Positions 27,169 to 36,238 of a stretch of DNA of 44,965 nucleotides are shown piece after piece. Positions within the stretch are counted from its first letter, which is position 1. Each line of letters opens with the position of its first letter. The stretch is taken from positions 1 to 44,965 of the forward strand of contig CACGKI010000012.1 of assembly GCA_902573565.1 (NCBI GenBank), written 5' to 3'. The notes below the pieces were generated by a model. That model saw only the letters and a program-made list of their open reading frames with translations. It was not told where the DNA came from and searched no databases. The position numbers were made by a program, and so were the translations under genes. This DNA is from an uncultured Prochlorococcus sp. (GTDB taxonomy: Bacteria; Cyanobacteriota; Cyanobacteriia; PCC-6307; Cyanobiaceae).

Positions 27169-27654
27169 ATGAAATTTAGAATAGGTAATGGATACGATAT
27201 TCACAGACTTGTAGAGGATAGAGATTTAATTATTGGAGGTGTAAGTTTGCATCATCCTGAAAATTTAGGATTGGATGGTCATAGTGATGCTGATGTTTTA
27301 ATTCACTCAATAATGGATGCATTATTGGGAGCACTATCGCTGGGCGACATAGGGAAGTATTTCCCCCCATCTGATGAAAAATGGAAAAATGCTGATAGCT
27401 TGTTTTTGTTATCAAAAGTAATTGACTTGATAAGACAAGATGGTTGGGAAATAAATAATATTGATAGTGTTCTTGTTGCTGAAAGGCCAAAAATCATGCC
27501 ACATATAAAACTAATGAAAAAAAATATTTCTGAAATATTAAATATTGATGAAAATTTAATTGGTATTAAAGCAACCACGAATGAAAAATTAGGTCCAGAA
27601 GGCAGAGAAGAGGGAATAAGTTGCCATTCAGTAGTTCTACTTGAGAAAAAATGA
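27169..27654 (+). CDS. ispF: 2-C-methyl-D-erythritol 2,4-cyclodiphosphate synthase
   Basis: IspF makes the cyclic diphosphate intermediate of the MEP isoprenoid pathway, which feeds chlorophyll, carotenoid and quinone side chains. [13 protein letters not shown] and [15 protein letters not shown] hold the metal-binding Asp and His residues. [12 protein letters not shown] and [20 protein letters not shown] complete the family signature. The 161-residue length from ATG 27169 equals a full IspF, so this ATG is the natural start although the upstream trmD frame reads into it. The stop overlaps the next gene as ATGA (27651-27654). Confidence 0.93.
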   Translation: MKFRIGNGYDIHRLVEDRDLIIGGVSLHHPENLGLDGHSDADVLIHSIMDALLGALSLGDIGKYFPPSDEKWKNADSLFLLSKVIDLIRQDGWEINNIDSVLVAERPKIMPHIKLMKKNISEILNIDENLIGIKATTNEKLGPEGREEGISCHSVVLLEKK

Positions 27655-28097
27655 AATTTAATTTTAATATGAAAAAAAAAATTCAAAGTTTTTGTTTATT
27701 ATTTGTTTGTTTAGTAGTTTTAATTTTTCAATCTGATATTCCTAATTTAAAAGCTTTTACAATGGATAATTATCAAAGTGAAATGATCATTGAGGAATTA
27801 AGACTTAAAGTACCTGCAGATGTAAAAGCAGCTTGGTTGAATGCTGAAAAAGAAATATGGGAGCCATGGCTATCTTCTCAAGATGGGTTTTTGGGAAGAC
27901 AACTTTTTTGGGATAAAGAAAAAGAAGAAGCTTTAATATTAGTAAATTGGAAAAGTAAGAAATTATGGAAAAGCATACCAATGTCAGAAGTAAATGTAGT
28001 TCAACAAAAATTTGAAGATAATGTTAAGGCTGCTCTAAATGTAGGCAAAAATCCTTTTGAATTGATTTATGAGGGAGAATTAGATAAGCAAAGATGA
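27651..28097 (+). CDS. TIGR03792-type (ABM domain) protein with N-terminal signal
   Basis: A 148-residue protein. Residues about 8-35 form a hydrophobic signal or anchor ([13 protein letters not shown]). The rest, from [20 protein letters not shown] through [22 protein letters not shown] to [16 protein letters not shown], resembles the cyanobacterial TIGR03792 family, a dimeric alpha/beta-barrel fold related to small monooxygenases. A catalytic role has not been shown as far as I know. The start at 27651 overlaps the ispF stop; a second ATG at 27669 is possible. The stop overlaps the larB start in another ATGA. Confidence 0.7.
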   Translation: MKFNFNMKKKIQSFCLLFVCLVVLIFQSDIPNLKAFTMDNYQSEMIIEELRLKVPADVKAAWLNAEKEIWEPWLSSQDGFLGRQLFWDKEKEEALILVNWKSKKLWKSIPMSEVNVVQQKFEDNVKAALNVGKNPFELIYEGELDKQR

Positions 28098-28750
28098 ATT
28101 TTGATATTAAGTTTGATTTTCAAAGAAGAGATAGGCTTGGACTCATTGAGGCTATTTGGGGGCAAGATAAAAGTATCGACCAATTAGAGAGATTATCTGA
28201 AAATGTATTAAGTAAAAATGAGGTTGTTTTCATTACTAGGATTAATAGTGAAAAGGCTAATTACCTTTTAGATTTGTATGATGATGCACGATACTATGAA
28301 GAAGCAAATTGTCTAACGATTGGGAAAAACCTGAATAAAATAAACACTAATAAAAAAGTTGCCATAATTTCAGGCGGCTCAAGCGATCTGGCAGTAACAC
28401 TTGAAGCACAATTAGCGCTTGAAATTTATGGAGTAAATTGTCAATTTTTTATAGATGTTGGAGTAGCTGGACTTCATCGATTGATGAGTCAGTTAGAAGA
28501 AATTAATAAATATGATGTATTAATAGTTTGTGCTGGAATGGAAGGAGCTTTGGCAACTGTTGTGGGCGGATTGTTGGCACAACCGATAATTGCAGTGCCT
28601 GTCTCAGTCGGCTACGGCGTTAGCAAGGATGGAGAAACTGCTTTAAATAGTATGTTGTCAAGTTGTTCTCCCGGTATTGCAGTTATGAATATAGATAATG
28701 GTTACGGAGCAGCAATGGCGGCTCTTAGAATTATTAAAAGGATTTCATAA
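28094..28750 (+). CDS. larB: LarB-like, nickel pincer cofactor synthesis (NaAD carboxylase/hydrolase)
   Basis: LarB carboxylates nicotinic acid adenine dinucleotide and releases AMP, the first step towards the nickel-pincer nucleotide cofactor of lactate racemase-like enzymes. The 218-residue product has an N-terminal domain (RLGLIEAIWGQDKSIDQL is a LarB signature) and a C-terminal PurE-like domain (AIISGGSSDLAVTLEA, DVGVAGLHRL, LIVCAGMEGALATVVGGL, IAVPVSVGYGVSKDGETALNSML, NIDNGYGAAMAAL). No larC, larE or larA gene is in this window. The gene is translationally coupled to the upstream gene and ends a plus-strand run from era. Confidence 0.85.
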   Translation: MNFDIKFDFQRRDRLGLIEAIWGQDKSIDQLERLSENVLSKNEVVFITRINSEKANYLLDLYDDARYYEEANCLTIGKNLNKINTNKKVAIISGGSSDLAVTLEAQLALEIYGVNCQFFIDVGVAGLHRLMSQLEEINKYDVLIVCAGMEGALATVVGGLLAQPIIAVPVSVGYGVSKDGETALNSMLSSCSPGIAVMNIDNGYGAAMAALRIIKRIS

Positions 28751-28754
28751 ATAA

Positions 28755-28886
28755 TTATTTTTTTTCTATTTCTAATAGGTTTTCTATCCATAAATTAAGT
28801 TGTTTTGATAGCATTCCTTCTTCTCTCATTTTGATTGCTTTTATCACGACTTCTGTGTTTACCCACTCTGGAAATCTTTTCGGCAT
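28755..28886 (-). CDS. Small hypothetical protein, 43 aa
   Basis: A short ORF (MPKRFPEWVNTEVVIKAIKM...) with charged, amphipathic helical character and no membrane span, ending IENLLEIEKK. It begins with a clear ATG and sits just after the larB stop on the opposite strand. I do not recognise it. Together with the next small ORF it fills the otherwise empty gap between larB and thiS. The absence of stops and its gene-like composition are modest evidence that it is real. Confidence 0.5.
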   Translation of the reverse strand: MPKRFPEWVNTEVVIKAIKMREEGMLSKQLNLWIENLLEIEKK

Positions 28887-28953
28887 TTATTTTTATATTC
28901 AGTAATTATAATTTGGTACAAATTTTTATAAAAACAAGATCAAAGTAACAAAT

Positions 28954-29121
28954 TTAATCTTTTATGTTTGATTTTGAACCTAAACGGGATAACTCTGATG
29001 AGGTATGTTCACTTTCTACATTTTTTAACCTTTCAATTAGCTCAGATAAGTCTTTATGTGCTAACTCACCATTTTGCTCCCATTTAAGAGACCTTGAGTT
29101 ACTATCAATTTTTTCTTTCAT
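28954..29121 (-). CDS. Small hypothetical protein, 55 aa
   Basis: A soluble, highly charged ORF (MKEKIDSNSRSLKWEQNGEL..., then KDLSELIERLKNVESEH) with a probable amphipathic helix in the middle. It lies downstream of thiS on the same strand with a 112-base gap and 67 bases before the 43-aa ORF. Function is unknown. The two small ORFs may be transcribed together. High-light Prochlorococcus genomes carry many such short genes, but I cannot check conservation here. Confidence 0.5.
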   Translation of the reverse strand: MKEKIDSNSRSLKWEQNGELAHKDLSELIERLKNVESEHTSSELSRLGSKSNIKD

Positions 29122-29233
29122 TGTTATATTTAGGTATTAAAAATATAAAACGAAAACAGGAGAATTTTGGTTATTGTTTCAAGCCTAAACTTAAAAAATT
29201 GTGAAGATTTTTAATTTACAAAGAATTTATCTT

Positions 29234-29443
29234 TTAACCGCCACCAACTATTGAAACGATTTCTAAATTATCACCATCTTTAAGCTTCACTTTTTCCCAT
29301 TTCATTGAATTTATAATTAAATTATTCAACTCCACTACAATTGTGTTTGGTTTATACCCCATATGGTTAAGAGCTGTAGATAGTAGAGCATTTTCTTGAT
29401 CAAGTTCTATTTTTTTTTCTTCGCCATTTACTCTAATTTTCAT
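29234..29443 (-). CDS. thiS: Thiamine biosynthesis sulfur carrier protein ThiS
   Basis: A ubiquitin-like protein of 69 residues that carries sulfur as a C-terminal thiocarboxylate for thiazole formation. It ends in the diagnostic VSIVGGG, the Gly-Gly tail that is adenylated. KMRVNGEE-type strands (here MKIRVNGEEKKIEL) open the beta-grasp fold. Its start overlaps the thiE stop by 11 bases (29433-29443), indicating coupling in a thiE-thiS unit downstream of ribF. Confidence 0.94.
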   Translation of the reverse strand: MKIRVNGEEKKIELDQENALLSTALNHMGYKPNTIVVELNNLIINSMKWEKVKLKDGDNLEIVSIVGGG

Positions 29444-30488
29444 GAGACAATTCTTTTAGAATCATATTAGCGTCTTCTCTAGGATCTTCAGAATTCATTA
29501 ATTGCGAAACTAAGGCAACTTTTTTAAACCCATTTCTTTTTAAATATGAAATATTATTTAACTTGATTCCTCCAATAGCAAACCAAGGAATATTTAAATC
29601 CCCTGTTAATGTTTTGATATTTTCAATACCTAAAGGTTTTTTATTCTTTTTTGTTGTTGTCTCAAATACTGGCCCTATTCCTATGTAGTCACAACCTTCC
29701 TTAAGACCATTTGAAATATCAACTGCATTATTTGCACTTATACCGATAATTTTTGAATATCCTAATAGTTTTCTTGCGGTTTTTAAGTCTAAATCGTCTT
29801 GTCCAAGATGAATGCCATCTGCGTCAGAGGCTAGAGCTATATCAAGTCTATCGTTAACGATAAACAAAGAATTATATCTTTTACATAGATTCTTAATCTG
29901 AATTGCTTCTTGAAGATGATCTTGATCAGTTCCCTTTTTAAATCTATGTTGAATAATTCTTACTCCCGCAATCAAAATCTCTTCTATTATTTCTAATAAA
30001 TTATCCTTTTGATCCGTGATTACATATAAGTCATTTTCTTTTAATATTTCCTCAGACTTCTTACACTTGCTATAACTTAGTAAGTCAATTTCAATAGTAT
30101 AAATTTCATATCTAATTTCCGAAGCTATTTTTGAAAGCTCATGATTCTGTAGCCTTGAGAATTCTTCTATGACTCGTAATGCTTCTTGAACTCGGGCTGA
30201 ATTAGAACTTATAATTTGCTCAGAAGTTTTTCTGTTTATTTGCTCTTGATGAGTCAATCCTTTACATTTATCCTCAATATGATTTCTAGATTGTTTATAA
30301 ACTTCTAAATGATTTTTTCCTAAAATTTGTCTAAAATTTTTAATCTTTTCAACATATTTTTCTTTGCCTAGACCAAATCTAGCCCAATCCTCTAATACTC
30401 TTAGTCCTTCTCTAGCTCTATCTAGATTTGCGTCAATAATTTGATAAATTCTTAAATCTTCAGGGTCTTTATTATTGGAATTTAGCAT
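29433..30488 (-). CDS. thiE: ThiD2-ThiE thiamine-phosphate synthase
   Basis: A 351-residue protein in two parts. Residues about 1-135 (IIDANLDRAREGLRVLEDWARF, then SNSARVQEALRVIEEFSRL) match the N-terminal ThiD2-type domain of cyanobacterial ThiE. Residues about 150-351 are a TIM-barrel thiamine-phosphate synthase: LYVITDQ, GVRIIQHRFK, FIVNDRLDIALASDADGIHLGQDDL, IGISANN, DYIGIGPVFETTTK and WFAIGGI. ThiE joins the pyrimidine and thiazole phosphates. ATG 30488 is preferred; a TTG two codons earlier is also possible. ribF lies 7 bases upstream on the same strand and thiS overlaps the 3' end. Confidence 0.9.
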   Translation of the reverse strand: MLNSNNKDPEDLRIYQIIDANLDRAREGLRVLEDWARFGLGKEKYVEKIKNFRQILGKNHLEVYKQSRNHIEDKCKGLTHQEQINRKTSEQIISSNSARVQEALRVIEEFSRLQNHELSKIASEIRYEIYTIEIDLLSYSKCKKSEEILKENDLYVITDQKDNLLEIIEEILIAGVRIIQHRFKKGTDQDHLQEAIQIKNLCKRYNSLFIVNDRLDIALASDADGIHLGQDDLDLKTARKLLGYSKIIGISANNAVDISNGLKEGCDYIGIGPVFETTTKKNKKPLGIENIKTLTGDLNIPWFAIGGIKLNNISYLKRNGFKKVALVSQLMNSEDPREDANMILKELSHEN

Positions 30489-30495
30489 TTGCAAT

Positions 30496-31419
30496 TTATT
30501 TTTTGTAGTGTTTAAAAATTTTTAGAGCATTATCTCTATCTTTTTTAATTTGATTAGAAAGTTGATCTATATTTTTGAACTTGATTTGAGATCTAAGTTT
30601 TTCAACAGGTTCTACAGATAGATTTAAACCATATAGATTGATATCTTTATTTATTAAATGAACTTCAACTGCAGATGGCAATAAAGGATTTATTGTTGGT
30701 TGAGAGCCAAGATTCATAACAGATTCAATTTTTTGGTTGGAATTTTCTATTGTTGTCCAAGATGCGTAAACTCCTTCTCCAGGTAAAAATTTTCTGCCAT
30801 CTATTTCAAGATTTGCGGTAGGCCATCCCATACTTTTTCCAATTCCTTTACCTTTAACAACCTTTCCATTAAAACTATAAGGCCTATTAAGAATTTTGAA
30901 AGCATTTTTTAGATCACTTTTCTCTAATAAATCTCTTATTCTGCTGCTGCTTATTCTGCCTTCCTTGTCTTCTAATATTGGAGTAATTTTTAGTTTTATA
31001 TCAGTATCTTTAATAATATTTTTTATCGTATTTATGTCTCCACTTCTTCTGAAACCAAATTTAAAATTAGCACCGACAGAAATGTTTTTTGCTTGTAATT
31101 GATTTATCAAAATATCTCTTACGAATCTCTCTGCACTTAATTTCGATAGTTCCATATCGAAAGGAATCAGAACTAATTGTTCAATCCCCAGATCTTCAAG
31201 AATAGATAGTTTTTCATAAGGGAGATCAAGTCTCAGACGCGTTTCTTTGTAAAGAACTTCTCGGGGATGAGGCCAGAAGCTTGCAATTGTTGGGGTATAT
31301 TGATTCTCTTCAACTACACTTTTTATTAATTGTCTGTGGCCAGCATGAAGGCCATCAAAACTTCCAATAGCTATTGAGGTAGGATTCTTTACTTCGGATG
31401 GCGATATTAAAGAGATCAA
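30496..31419 (-). CDS. ribF: Bifunctional riboflavin kinase/FAD synthetase
   Basis: RibF makes FMN and then FAD. The N-terminal nucleotidyltransferase part has IAIGSFDGLHAGHRQLI (HxGH-type motif), FWPHPREVL, LSAERFVRDIL and VGANFKFGFRRSGD. SSSRIRDLLEKSDL links to the C-terminal kinase (NGKVVKGKGIGKSMGWPTANLE, the GxPTAN motif, and LPGEGVYASW). The 307-residue length is typical. The start is TTG 31419. It heads a minus-strand unit ribF-thiE-thiS, all cofactor genes. Confidence 0.93.
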   Translation of the reverse strand: MISLISPSEVKNPTSIAIGSFDGLHAGHRQLIKSVVEENQYTPTIASFWPHPREVLYKETRLRLDLPYEKLSILEDLGIEQLVLIPFDMELSKLSAERFVRDILINQLQAKNISVGANFKFGFRRSGDINTIKNIIKDTDIKLKITPILEDKEGRISSSRIRDLLEKSDLKNAFKILNRPYSFNGKVVKGKGIGKSMGWPTANLEIDGRKFLPGEGVYASWTTIENSNQKIESVMNLGSQPTINPLLPSAVEVHLINKDINLYGLNLSVEPVEKLRSQIKFKNIDQLSNQIKKDRDNALKIFKHYKK

Positions 31420-31487
31420 AAGATTACGTGCAATTTTATGATTTTAATGGCAAATTTGGATTGATTACAGTTTATTCAATCAGATGA

Positions 31488-32021
31488 ATGTCTGACAAAA
31501 TTGATTTTCAGTCCCTTTCATTTGGAATGCGGCGCATTGGATGGATACGCTTTTGGATTCAATCCATTTTAGGTGTTGTTGTCGCAGCTGTTTTGCTTTT
31601 TTCAAATGTTGTAAATAACAGCGAAGGACAACTTGGCCTAGCGCCTGGTCTATCACTTACAACAATATCCCTGATTTTACTACTTTTTAGTCTTTGGCAA
31701 GGTTGGTTAATAGTTAGAACAGGAAGAGCAATCGCAAGCAACGCAAGACCCTCAAGAGGACAAACCGGCAAATTGATAAAACGAGGACTAATAGTTGATT
31801 TATTTGGAATTCTGTTTGGATTAATTGGATATCAAGCTCTTATGGGAGCCTTATTTATACAAGCATCCTCTCAAACAACTGGACAACTGATAACAGCAAC
31901 ATCTGATATCCCAATTACTGGTCTTGAAATATTATCAGTTCTTAGTAACACTCAGGTTATTGCTGCTCATTTTTTTGGACTTTGCTTTTCTTTATGGCTT
32001 TTAAGAAGGATTTACAAATGA
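31488..32021 (+). CDS. DUF3611 family membrane protein
   Basis: A 177-residue integral membrane protein with four hydrophobic segments (near 22-45, 55-78, 100-122, 150-172). [20 protein letters not shown] at the N-terminus and [18 protein letters not shown] in the middle loop are the conserved blocks of a family shared by cyanobacteria and chloroplasts. The function is unknown; a thylakoid or envelope location is likely. The 3' end overlaps the convergent surE by 21 bases. Confidence 0.8.
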   Translation: MSDKIDFQSLSFGMRRIGWIRFWIQSILGVVVAAVLLFSNVVNNSEGQLGLAPGLSLTTISLILLLFSLWQGWLIVRTGRAIASNARPSRGQTGKLIKRGLIVDLFGILFGLIGYQALMGALFIQASSQTTGQLITATSDIPITGLEILSVLSNTQVIAAHFFGLCFSLWLLRRIYK

Positions 32022-32810
32022 ATTATTAATTTTAGGTAAGTTGTCTAAATTACCTCTCCAAAATAAATCTGGTTCTACAGGTGTAAGAGATATTTTATTT
32101 TCTTGTATTTGAGATACGTCACTGGGCCAGTTTTTTGGACCATAACCTTTTGATTTAAGATCTAAAACAACCTCACCCGCTAACCAATAATAATCGTCAC
32201 CCCTTGGGTCTTCCCTCTTGGAAAATTGATTTTTATATTTTCTTACCGATAATCTTGTCCAGGATAATTCTTTTATTTTGTTTTTTTCGCAAGGAGGGAT
32301 ATTCAAATTTAATAAAAGTGAAGCTGGCCAACTATCGTTAATTGCTTGTTCGGCAATATTAATTGCAATTTCTCCAGCAAATTCAAAATTCTTCCATTTA
32401 AAACTAGCAACACTTATTGCCATGGAGGGAACATTTTCTAAAGTGCCTTCCATAGCTGCAGCGACTGTGCCTGAACAAAAAATATCTGTCCCTAAATTTG
32501 GCCCGTGATTTATTCCAGATAGTACCAGATCAGGTTTATGATCCAAGAGTTCAGATAGTGCTAATTTGACACAATCCGCAGGCGTGCCGGAACATCCCCA
32601 AGCTTCAATTCCCTCTCCAAATAATTCATCAGCTTTTTCCACTCTTAATGGGGACTGTAACGTAAGACCATGACCAGTAGCTGATCTTTCTTGATCAGGA
32701 CATACTACTTTCACCTTATGCCCTCTTTTTTGGGCTGATTTTGCTAAAGCTCTTATCCCAGCTGCGAAAACACCATCATCATTGCTAATTAATATATTTA
32801 AAGGTTTCAT
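32001..32810 (-). CDS. surE: 5'/3'-nucleotidase SurE
   Basis: A metal-dependent nucleoside monophosphatase of 269 residues linked to stationary-phase survival. [17 protein letters not shown] contains the Asp-Asp metal site. [19 protein letters not shown] and [29 protein letters not shown] are the classic SurE blocks. The start is ATG 32810 and the gene is divergent from pheS. The last 21 bases overlap the DUF3611 gene on the opposite strand, so the final residues of both are encoded by shared DNA. Confidence 0.95.
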   Translation of the reverse strand: MKPLNILISNDDGVFAAGIRALAKSAQKRGHKVKVVCPDQERSATGHGLTLQSPLRVEKADELFGEGIEAWGCSGTPADCVKLALSELLDHKPDLVLSGINHGPNLGTDIFCSGTVAAAMEGTLENVPSMAISVASFKWKNFEFAGEIAINIAEQAINDSWPASLLLNLNIPPCEKNKIKELSWTRLSVRKYKNQFSKREDPRGDDYYWLAGEVVLDLKSKGYGPKNWPSDVSQIQENKISLTPVEPDLFWRGNLDNLPKINNSFVNPS

Positions 32811-32878
32811 TTATCAATACATTTTATTTATGGACGATATTTAAGTAAGATAAAGCAATACTTATTTTTACTATATCA

Positions 32879-33886
32879 GTGAGTCAAATTGAATCATTAA
32901 GTCAAATTGAGGAAAAACTAAATAATCTTTCTCTAAAAGCAAAAAATAATATAGATAATTCTAATACTCATGAAGAACTGGATCAATTGAGAGTTTCCTT
33001 ACTAGGGAAAAAAGGTGATTTATCAATTATCTTGAAAACAATGGGGCAACTTTCTGCTACAGATAGACCAATTATTGGCCAGAAGGCAAATTTAATAAAG
33101 TTAAATTTACAAGAGCTAATAACTGAAAGAAAAAATAAACTAAACAGCGAAGCCTTAGATAAAAAGATTAAAGAAGAAAAAATTGATGTAACTATCCCTT
33201 CAATTGGAACACCCCCTGGGAATAAACATCCCTTGATTTCAACTCAAGATGAAATAATAGATATTTTTTGTGGTTTAGGATACTCAGTTGAAAGTGGCCC
33301 TGAAATAGAAACTGATTTTTATAATTTTGAGTCTCTCAATATACCCAAAAATCATCCCGCAAGAGATATGCAGGATACTTTCTACTTAGATGAGAATCGA
33401 CTTTTAAGGACCCATACTTCTCCTGTTCAGATAAGATACTTAGAGAAAAATCCTCCTCCAGTAAGAATCATTGCTCCCGGGAGAGTATATAGGAGAGATG
33501 CAGTAGATGCTACTCATTCCCCTGTATTTAATCAGGTTGAGGTTTTATGTATCGATCAAGACATTAACTTTAGTCATTTAAGAGGAACAGTTCTTACATT
33601 TTTAAAGACCTTTTTTGGTGATATTCCTGTAAGATTTAGAGCTAGTTATTTCCCATTTACTGAACCTTCAGCAGAAGTAGATGTCCAGTGGAAAGGTAAA
33701 TGGCTAGAAGTAATGGGCTGCGGAATGGTAGATCCAAAGGTCTTAGAAAAATTAGGAATAGATTCTGAGAAATGGACTGGTTTTGCCGCAGGATTAGGAG
33801 TTGAGAGATTTTGTATGGTGAGACATCAGATCGACGACATCAGAAAATTTTATACAAATGATATTAGATTCTTAGAACAGTTCTAG
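32879..33886 (+). CDS. pheS: Phenylalanyl-tRNA synthetase alpha subunit
   Basis: The class II synthetase catalytic subunit, which pairs with PheT (not in the window). After an N-terminal coiled-coil tRNA-binding arm (about 1-85) come [20 protein letters not shown] and DMQDTFYL, motif 2 ([32 protein letters not shown]) and motif 3 ([14 protein letters not shown]). The 335-residue length is normal. The start is GTG 32879. nadK follows on the same strand after 72 bases. Confidence 0.95.
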   Translation: MSQIESLSQIEEKLNNLSLKAKNNIDNSNTHEELDQLRVSLLGKKGDLSIILKTMGQLSATDRPIIGQKANLIKLNLQELITERKNKLNSEALDKKIKEEKIDVTIPSIGTPPGNKHPLISTQDEIIDIFCGLGYSVESGPEIETDFYNFESLNIPKNHPARDMQDTFYLDENRLLRTHTSPVQIRYLEKNPPPVRIIAPGRVYRRDAVDATHSPVFNQVEVLCIDQDINFSHLRGTVLTFLKTFFGDIPVRFRASYFPFTEPSAEVDVQWKGKWLEVMGCGMVDPKVLEKLGIDSEKWTGFAAGLGVERFCMVRHQIDDIRKFYTNDIRFLEQF

Positions 33887-33958
33887 CAGTATTTAATTCT
33901 TAAATTAGGATTGTCCAACAAATTAGTTTAAGATGGTCCTAGTTTTAAATTTTTTTGA

Positions 33959-34867
33959 TTGGTACGTAAAGCAGGACTAATCGTTAATGATGGAAAGGAA
34001 CTAGCTGTTCAAACTGCAACTTCAGTTCAAAAAAAATTGGAAAAATCTAATTTTGAAGTTGTAAGAGTTAGTAGCTCTGGAGGGATGGTGGGTTTCGCAA
34101 ATCCTGATCAACATGTTCGTCCTTTGGGATATACGAATTGTGTCCCTGAGGGATTTGATGCATCAATGGAATTCGCAATTGTTCTTGGCGGAGATGGGAC
34201 TGTACTTTCAGCTGCAAGGCAAACGGCACCTGCTAAAATCCCAATTCTTACAATAAATACTGGTCATTTAGGATTTCTTGCGGAAGCTTATTTATCTAAC
34301 CTAGATGAGGCTTTAAATAAAATAATTGCTGGTAATTGGGATATTGAAGAAAGAACTTGCTTTATCATTAGTGTAATGAGGAATGATCAGAGGAGATGGG
34401 AGTCTCTTTGCCTTAATGAGATGGCTCTTCATAGAGAACCTCTAACAAGTATGTGCCACTTTGAGATTTCTATAGGGCGCCATGCTCCTGTGGATATTTC
34501 AGCTGATGGAGTAATTTTATCTACTCCAACTGGATCTACTGCATATTCTCTGAGTGCTGGAGGACCAGTTATTACGCCTGATTGTCCAGTAGTACAATTA
34601 ACTCCAATTGCGCCACATTCGTTGGCATCAAGGGCACTAGTTTTTAATGATTCAGAACCAGTAACTGTTTTCCCTGCCACTCCTGAAAGATTAGTAATGG
34701 TTGTTGATGGGAATGCTGGTTGTTATGTTTGGCCTGAAGATAGGGTTTTAATAAGAAAAAGTAAACACTCCGTGAAGTTTATAAGACTTGAAGATCATGA
34801 ATTCTTTCAAGTTCTAAGAAATAAACTAGGTTGGGGGTTGCCGCATGTGGCTAAACCTGACAAATAA
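33959..34867 (+). CDS. nadK: NAD kinase
   Basis: Phosphorylates NAD+ to NADP+, essential for photosynthetic electron use. [18 protein letters not shown] carries the GGDG nucleotide site and [16 protein letters not shown] the NAD site. [16 protein letters not shown] and [10 protein letters not shown] are further signatures. The length is 302 residues. The start is TTG 33959, giving [17 protein letters not shown], the expected N-terminus. Cyanobacteria often hold two NadK genes; this is one of them. It is convergent with cbiET, with 13 bases between the stops. Confidence 0.94.
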   Translation: MVRKAGLIVNDGKELAVQTATSVQKKLEKSNFEVVRVSSSGGMVGFANPDQHVRPLGYTNCVPEGFDASMEFAIVLGGDGTVLSAARQTAPAKIPILTINTGHLGFLAEAYLSNLDEALNKIIAGNWDIEERTCFIISVMRNDQRRWESLCLNEMALHREPLTSMCHFEISIGRHAPVDISADGVILSTPTGSTAYSLSAGGPVITPDCPVVQLTPIAPHSLASRALVFNDSEPVTVFPATPERLVMVVDGNAGCYVWPEDRVLIRKSKHSVKFIRLEDHEFFQVLRNKLGWGLPHVAKPDK

Positions 34868-34880
34868 AAATTACTTGAAT

Positions 34881-36158
34881 TTATTTTTTCCCTTTTAATA
34901 GAAAAATAGGATTATTTGGGTCTAATCTCATTCCCTCAGCGATACTTAAGCTTTTATAGGTCTGAATTAAATTTAAATTTGTTTTGAAATTTTTATCTTC
35001 TAATTCTTCTTTCAACTCTTTAATAATTTGAATGTCAATTATTGGGATAACGATAATATCTCCAATTCTCATGCCCTGAGCCAGGGTATTAATAATTTGA
35101 AGCTTAGTCTTTTTGTCACATCCTCCAATCACCAATCTATTAGGTTTTTCAAAAGAACTTAAATTTCTCGTATTCAAGGTTTTATTGATGTCTTCCTCAA
35201 AAATAAATTTTGGTTGAACGCCTAATCTTTTTGAGTTTTCTAGTATTAATGCTTTTGAACCAACCCTTTTATCGATACAAAATAAATCTAAATTAGGTCT
35301 TAATTTTAATGCCTCTAAACCAATTGACCCACAACCTGCTCCTATATCCCAGATGACGCCATTTTTAGGGAGCTCTAGATCAGCTAAAATTTGAATTCTA
35401 ACCTCCCTTTTTGTTAATAAATTTGGTCTATCATCAAAAGTTTTAAAAATATGGTCACTTATTCCGAAGAGAGGAAGACTATTATTTGAGTAATTTTTCT
35501 TTGTTTTTGTAAGAATAACAATGTTCAAACTTGATATGTAAGAGGGCAATGATTCTTTAAGATTTAATTTTCTTATATTTTCTTTTTCGAAGCCTATTTC
35601 TTCACAGAGCCAAAAATCATAGAAGTCAATAAGATTTAATTCGGATAAGTTTTTTTTGATTATTTCTAAACTTTTATTATTTGAATCTGTAATAACAGAC
35701 AAGCTTGAAGGCCTTGCTTTAAGAGCCTCAACTAACTTAGTAGAATCTCTGCCGTGAATACTCACATTAACAGCATCTTGCCAAGGAATCTTTAACTTAC
35801 TAAATGCTAATTGAATACAAGTATTTGAAGGATAGAAACTTAATTCATCTTCTGAAAAATTTTCTAGTAATATTCTCCCAATTCCAAACCAAAGTGGATC
35901 TCCTCTAGAAATTAAAATAACATCAGTTTTTTGAGATCTAAGCCAGTTAACAAGCTCGTTATTACTTTTGCTCGAAAAAAAAGATTTCTTTTTTAATAAA
36001 CCATTTTCGCTCCATGATTTTATTTCTTCAAAATATGAATTTGGAACTACGATATTTTCTGTTTCTAAAAATAGATTCTGTAATTTAAAAGATAGATCCT
36101 CAAATTTATAAGAATTAATCCCAATTACATGAATTTTTCTATTAACTTTAGTCATCAA
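34881..36158 (-). CDS. cobL: Precorrin-6Y C5,15-methyltransferase (CbiE-CbiT fusion, CobL)
   Basis: The 425-residue protein joins two SAM methyltransferases of corrin ring synthesis. Residues about 1-200 are CbiE-like (VIGINSY, ILISRGDPLWFGIGRIL, FYPSNTCIQLAFSKLKIPWQDAVNVSIHGRDS). Residues about 230-425 are CbiT-like, with the class I motif GVIWDIGAGCGSIGLEALKL, then LVIGGCDKKTKLQII. Together they methylate C5 and C15 and decarboxylate the C12 side chain. This fits the (pseudo)cobalamin synthesis known in Prochlorococcus. The start is ATG 36158 or the next codon, also ATG. Confidence 0.88.
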   Translation of the reverse strand: MMTKVNRKIHVIGINSYKFEDLSFKLQNLFLETENIVVPNSYFEEIKSWSENGLLKKKSFFSSKSNNELVNWLRSQKTDVILISRGDPLWFGIGRILLENFSEDELSFYPSNTCIQLAFSKLKIPWQDAVNVSIHGRDSTKLVEALKARPSSLSVITDSNNKSLEIIKKNLSELNLIDFYDFWLCEEIGFEKENIRKLNLKESLPSYISSLNIVILTKTKKNYSNNSLPLFGISDHIFKTFDDRPNLLTKREVRIQILADLELPKNGVIWDIGAGCGSIGLEALKLRPNLDLFCIDKRVGSKALILENSKRLGVQPKFIFEEDINKTLNTRNLSSFEKPNRLVIGGCDKKTKLQIINTLAQGMRIGDIIVIPIIDIQIIKELKEELEDKNFKTNLNLIQTYKSLSIAEGMRLDPNNPIFLLKGKK

Positions 36159-36238
36159 TATTTAATGAAATGGGATTAAATTGTTTGAATGTTTTATTAA
36201 ATTATCTTATTATTATTCGAGTTATCATAGTAAATTAA

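Noticed and set aside
27303..27686. 127-residue minus-strand ORF
   Set aside because: Antisense to ispF, which has full family motifs.
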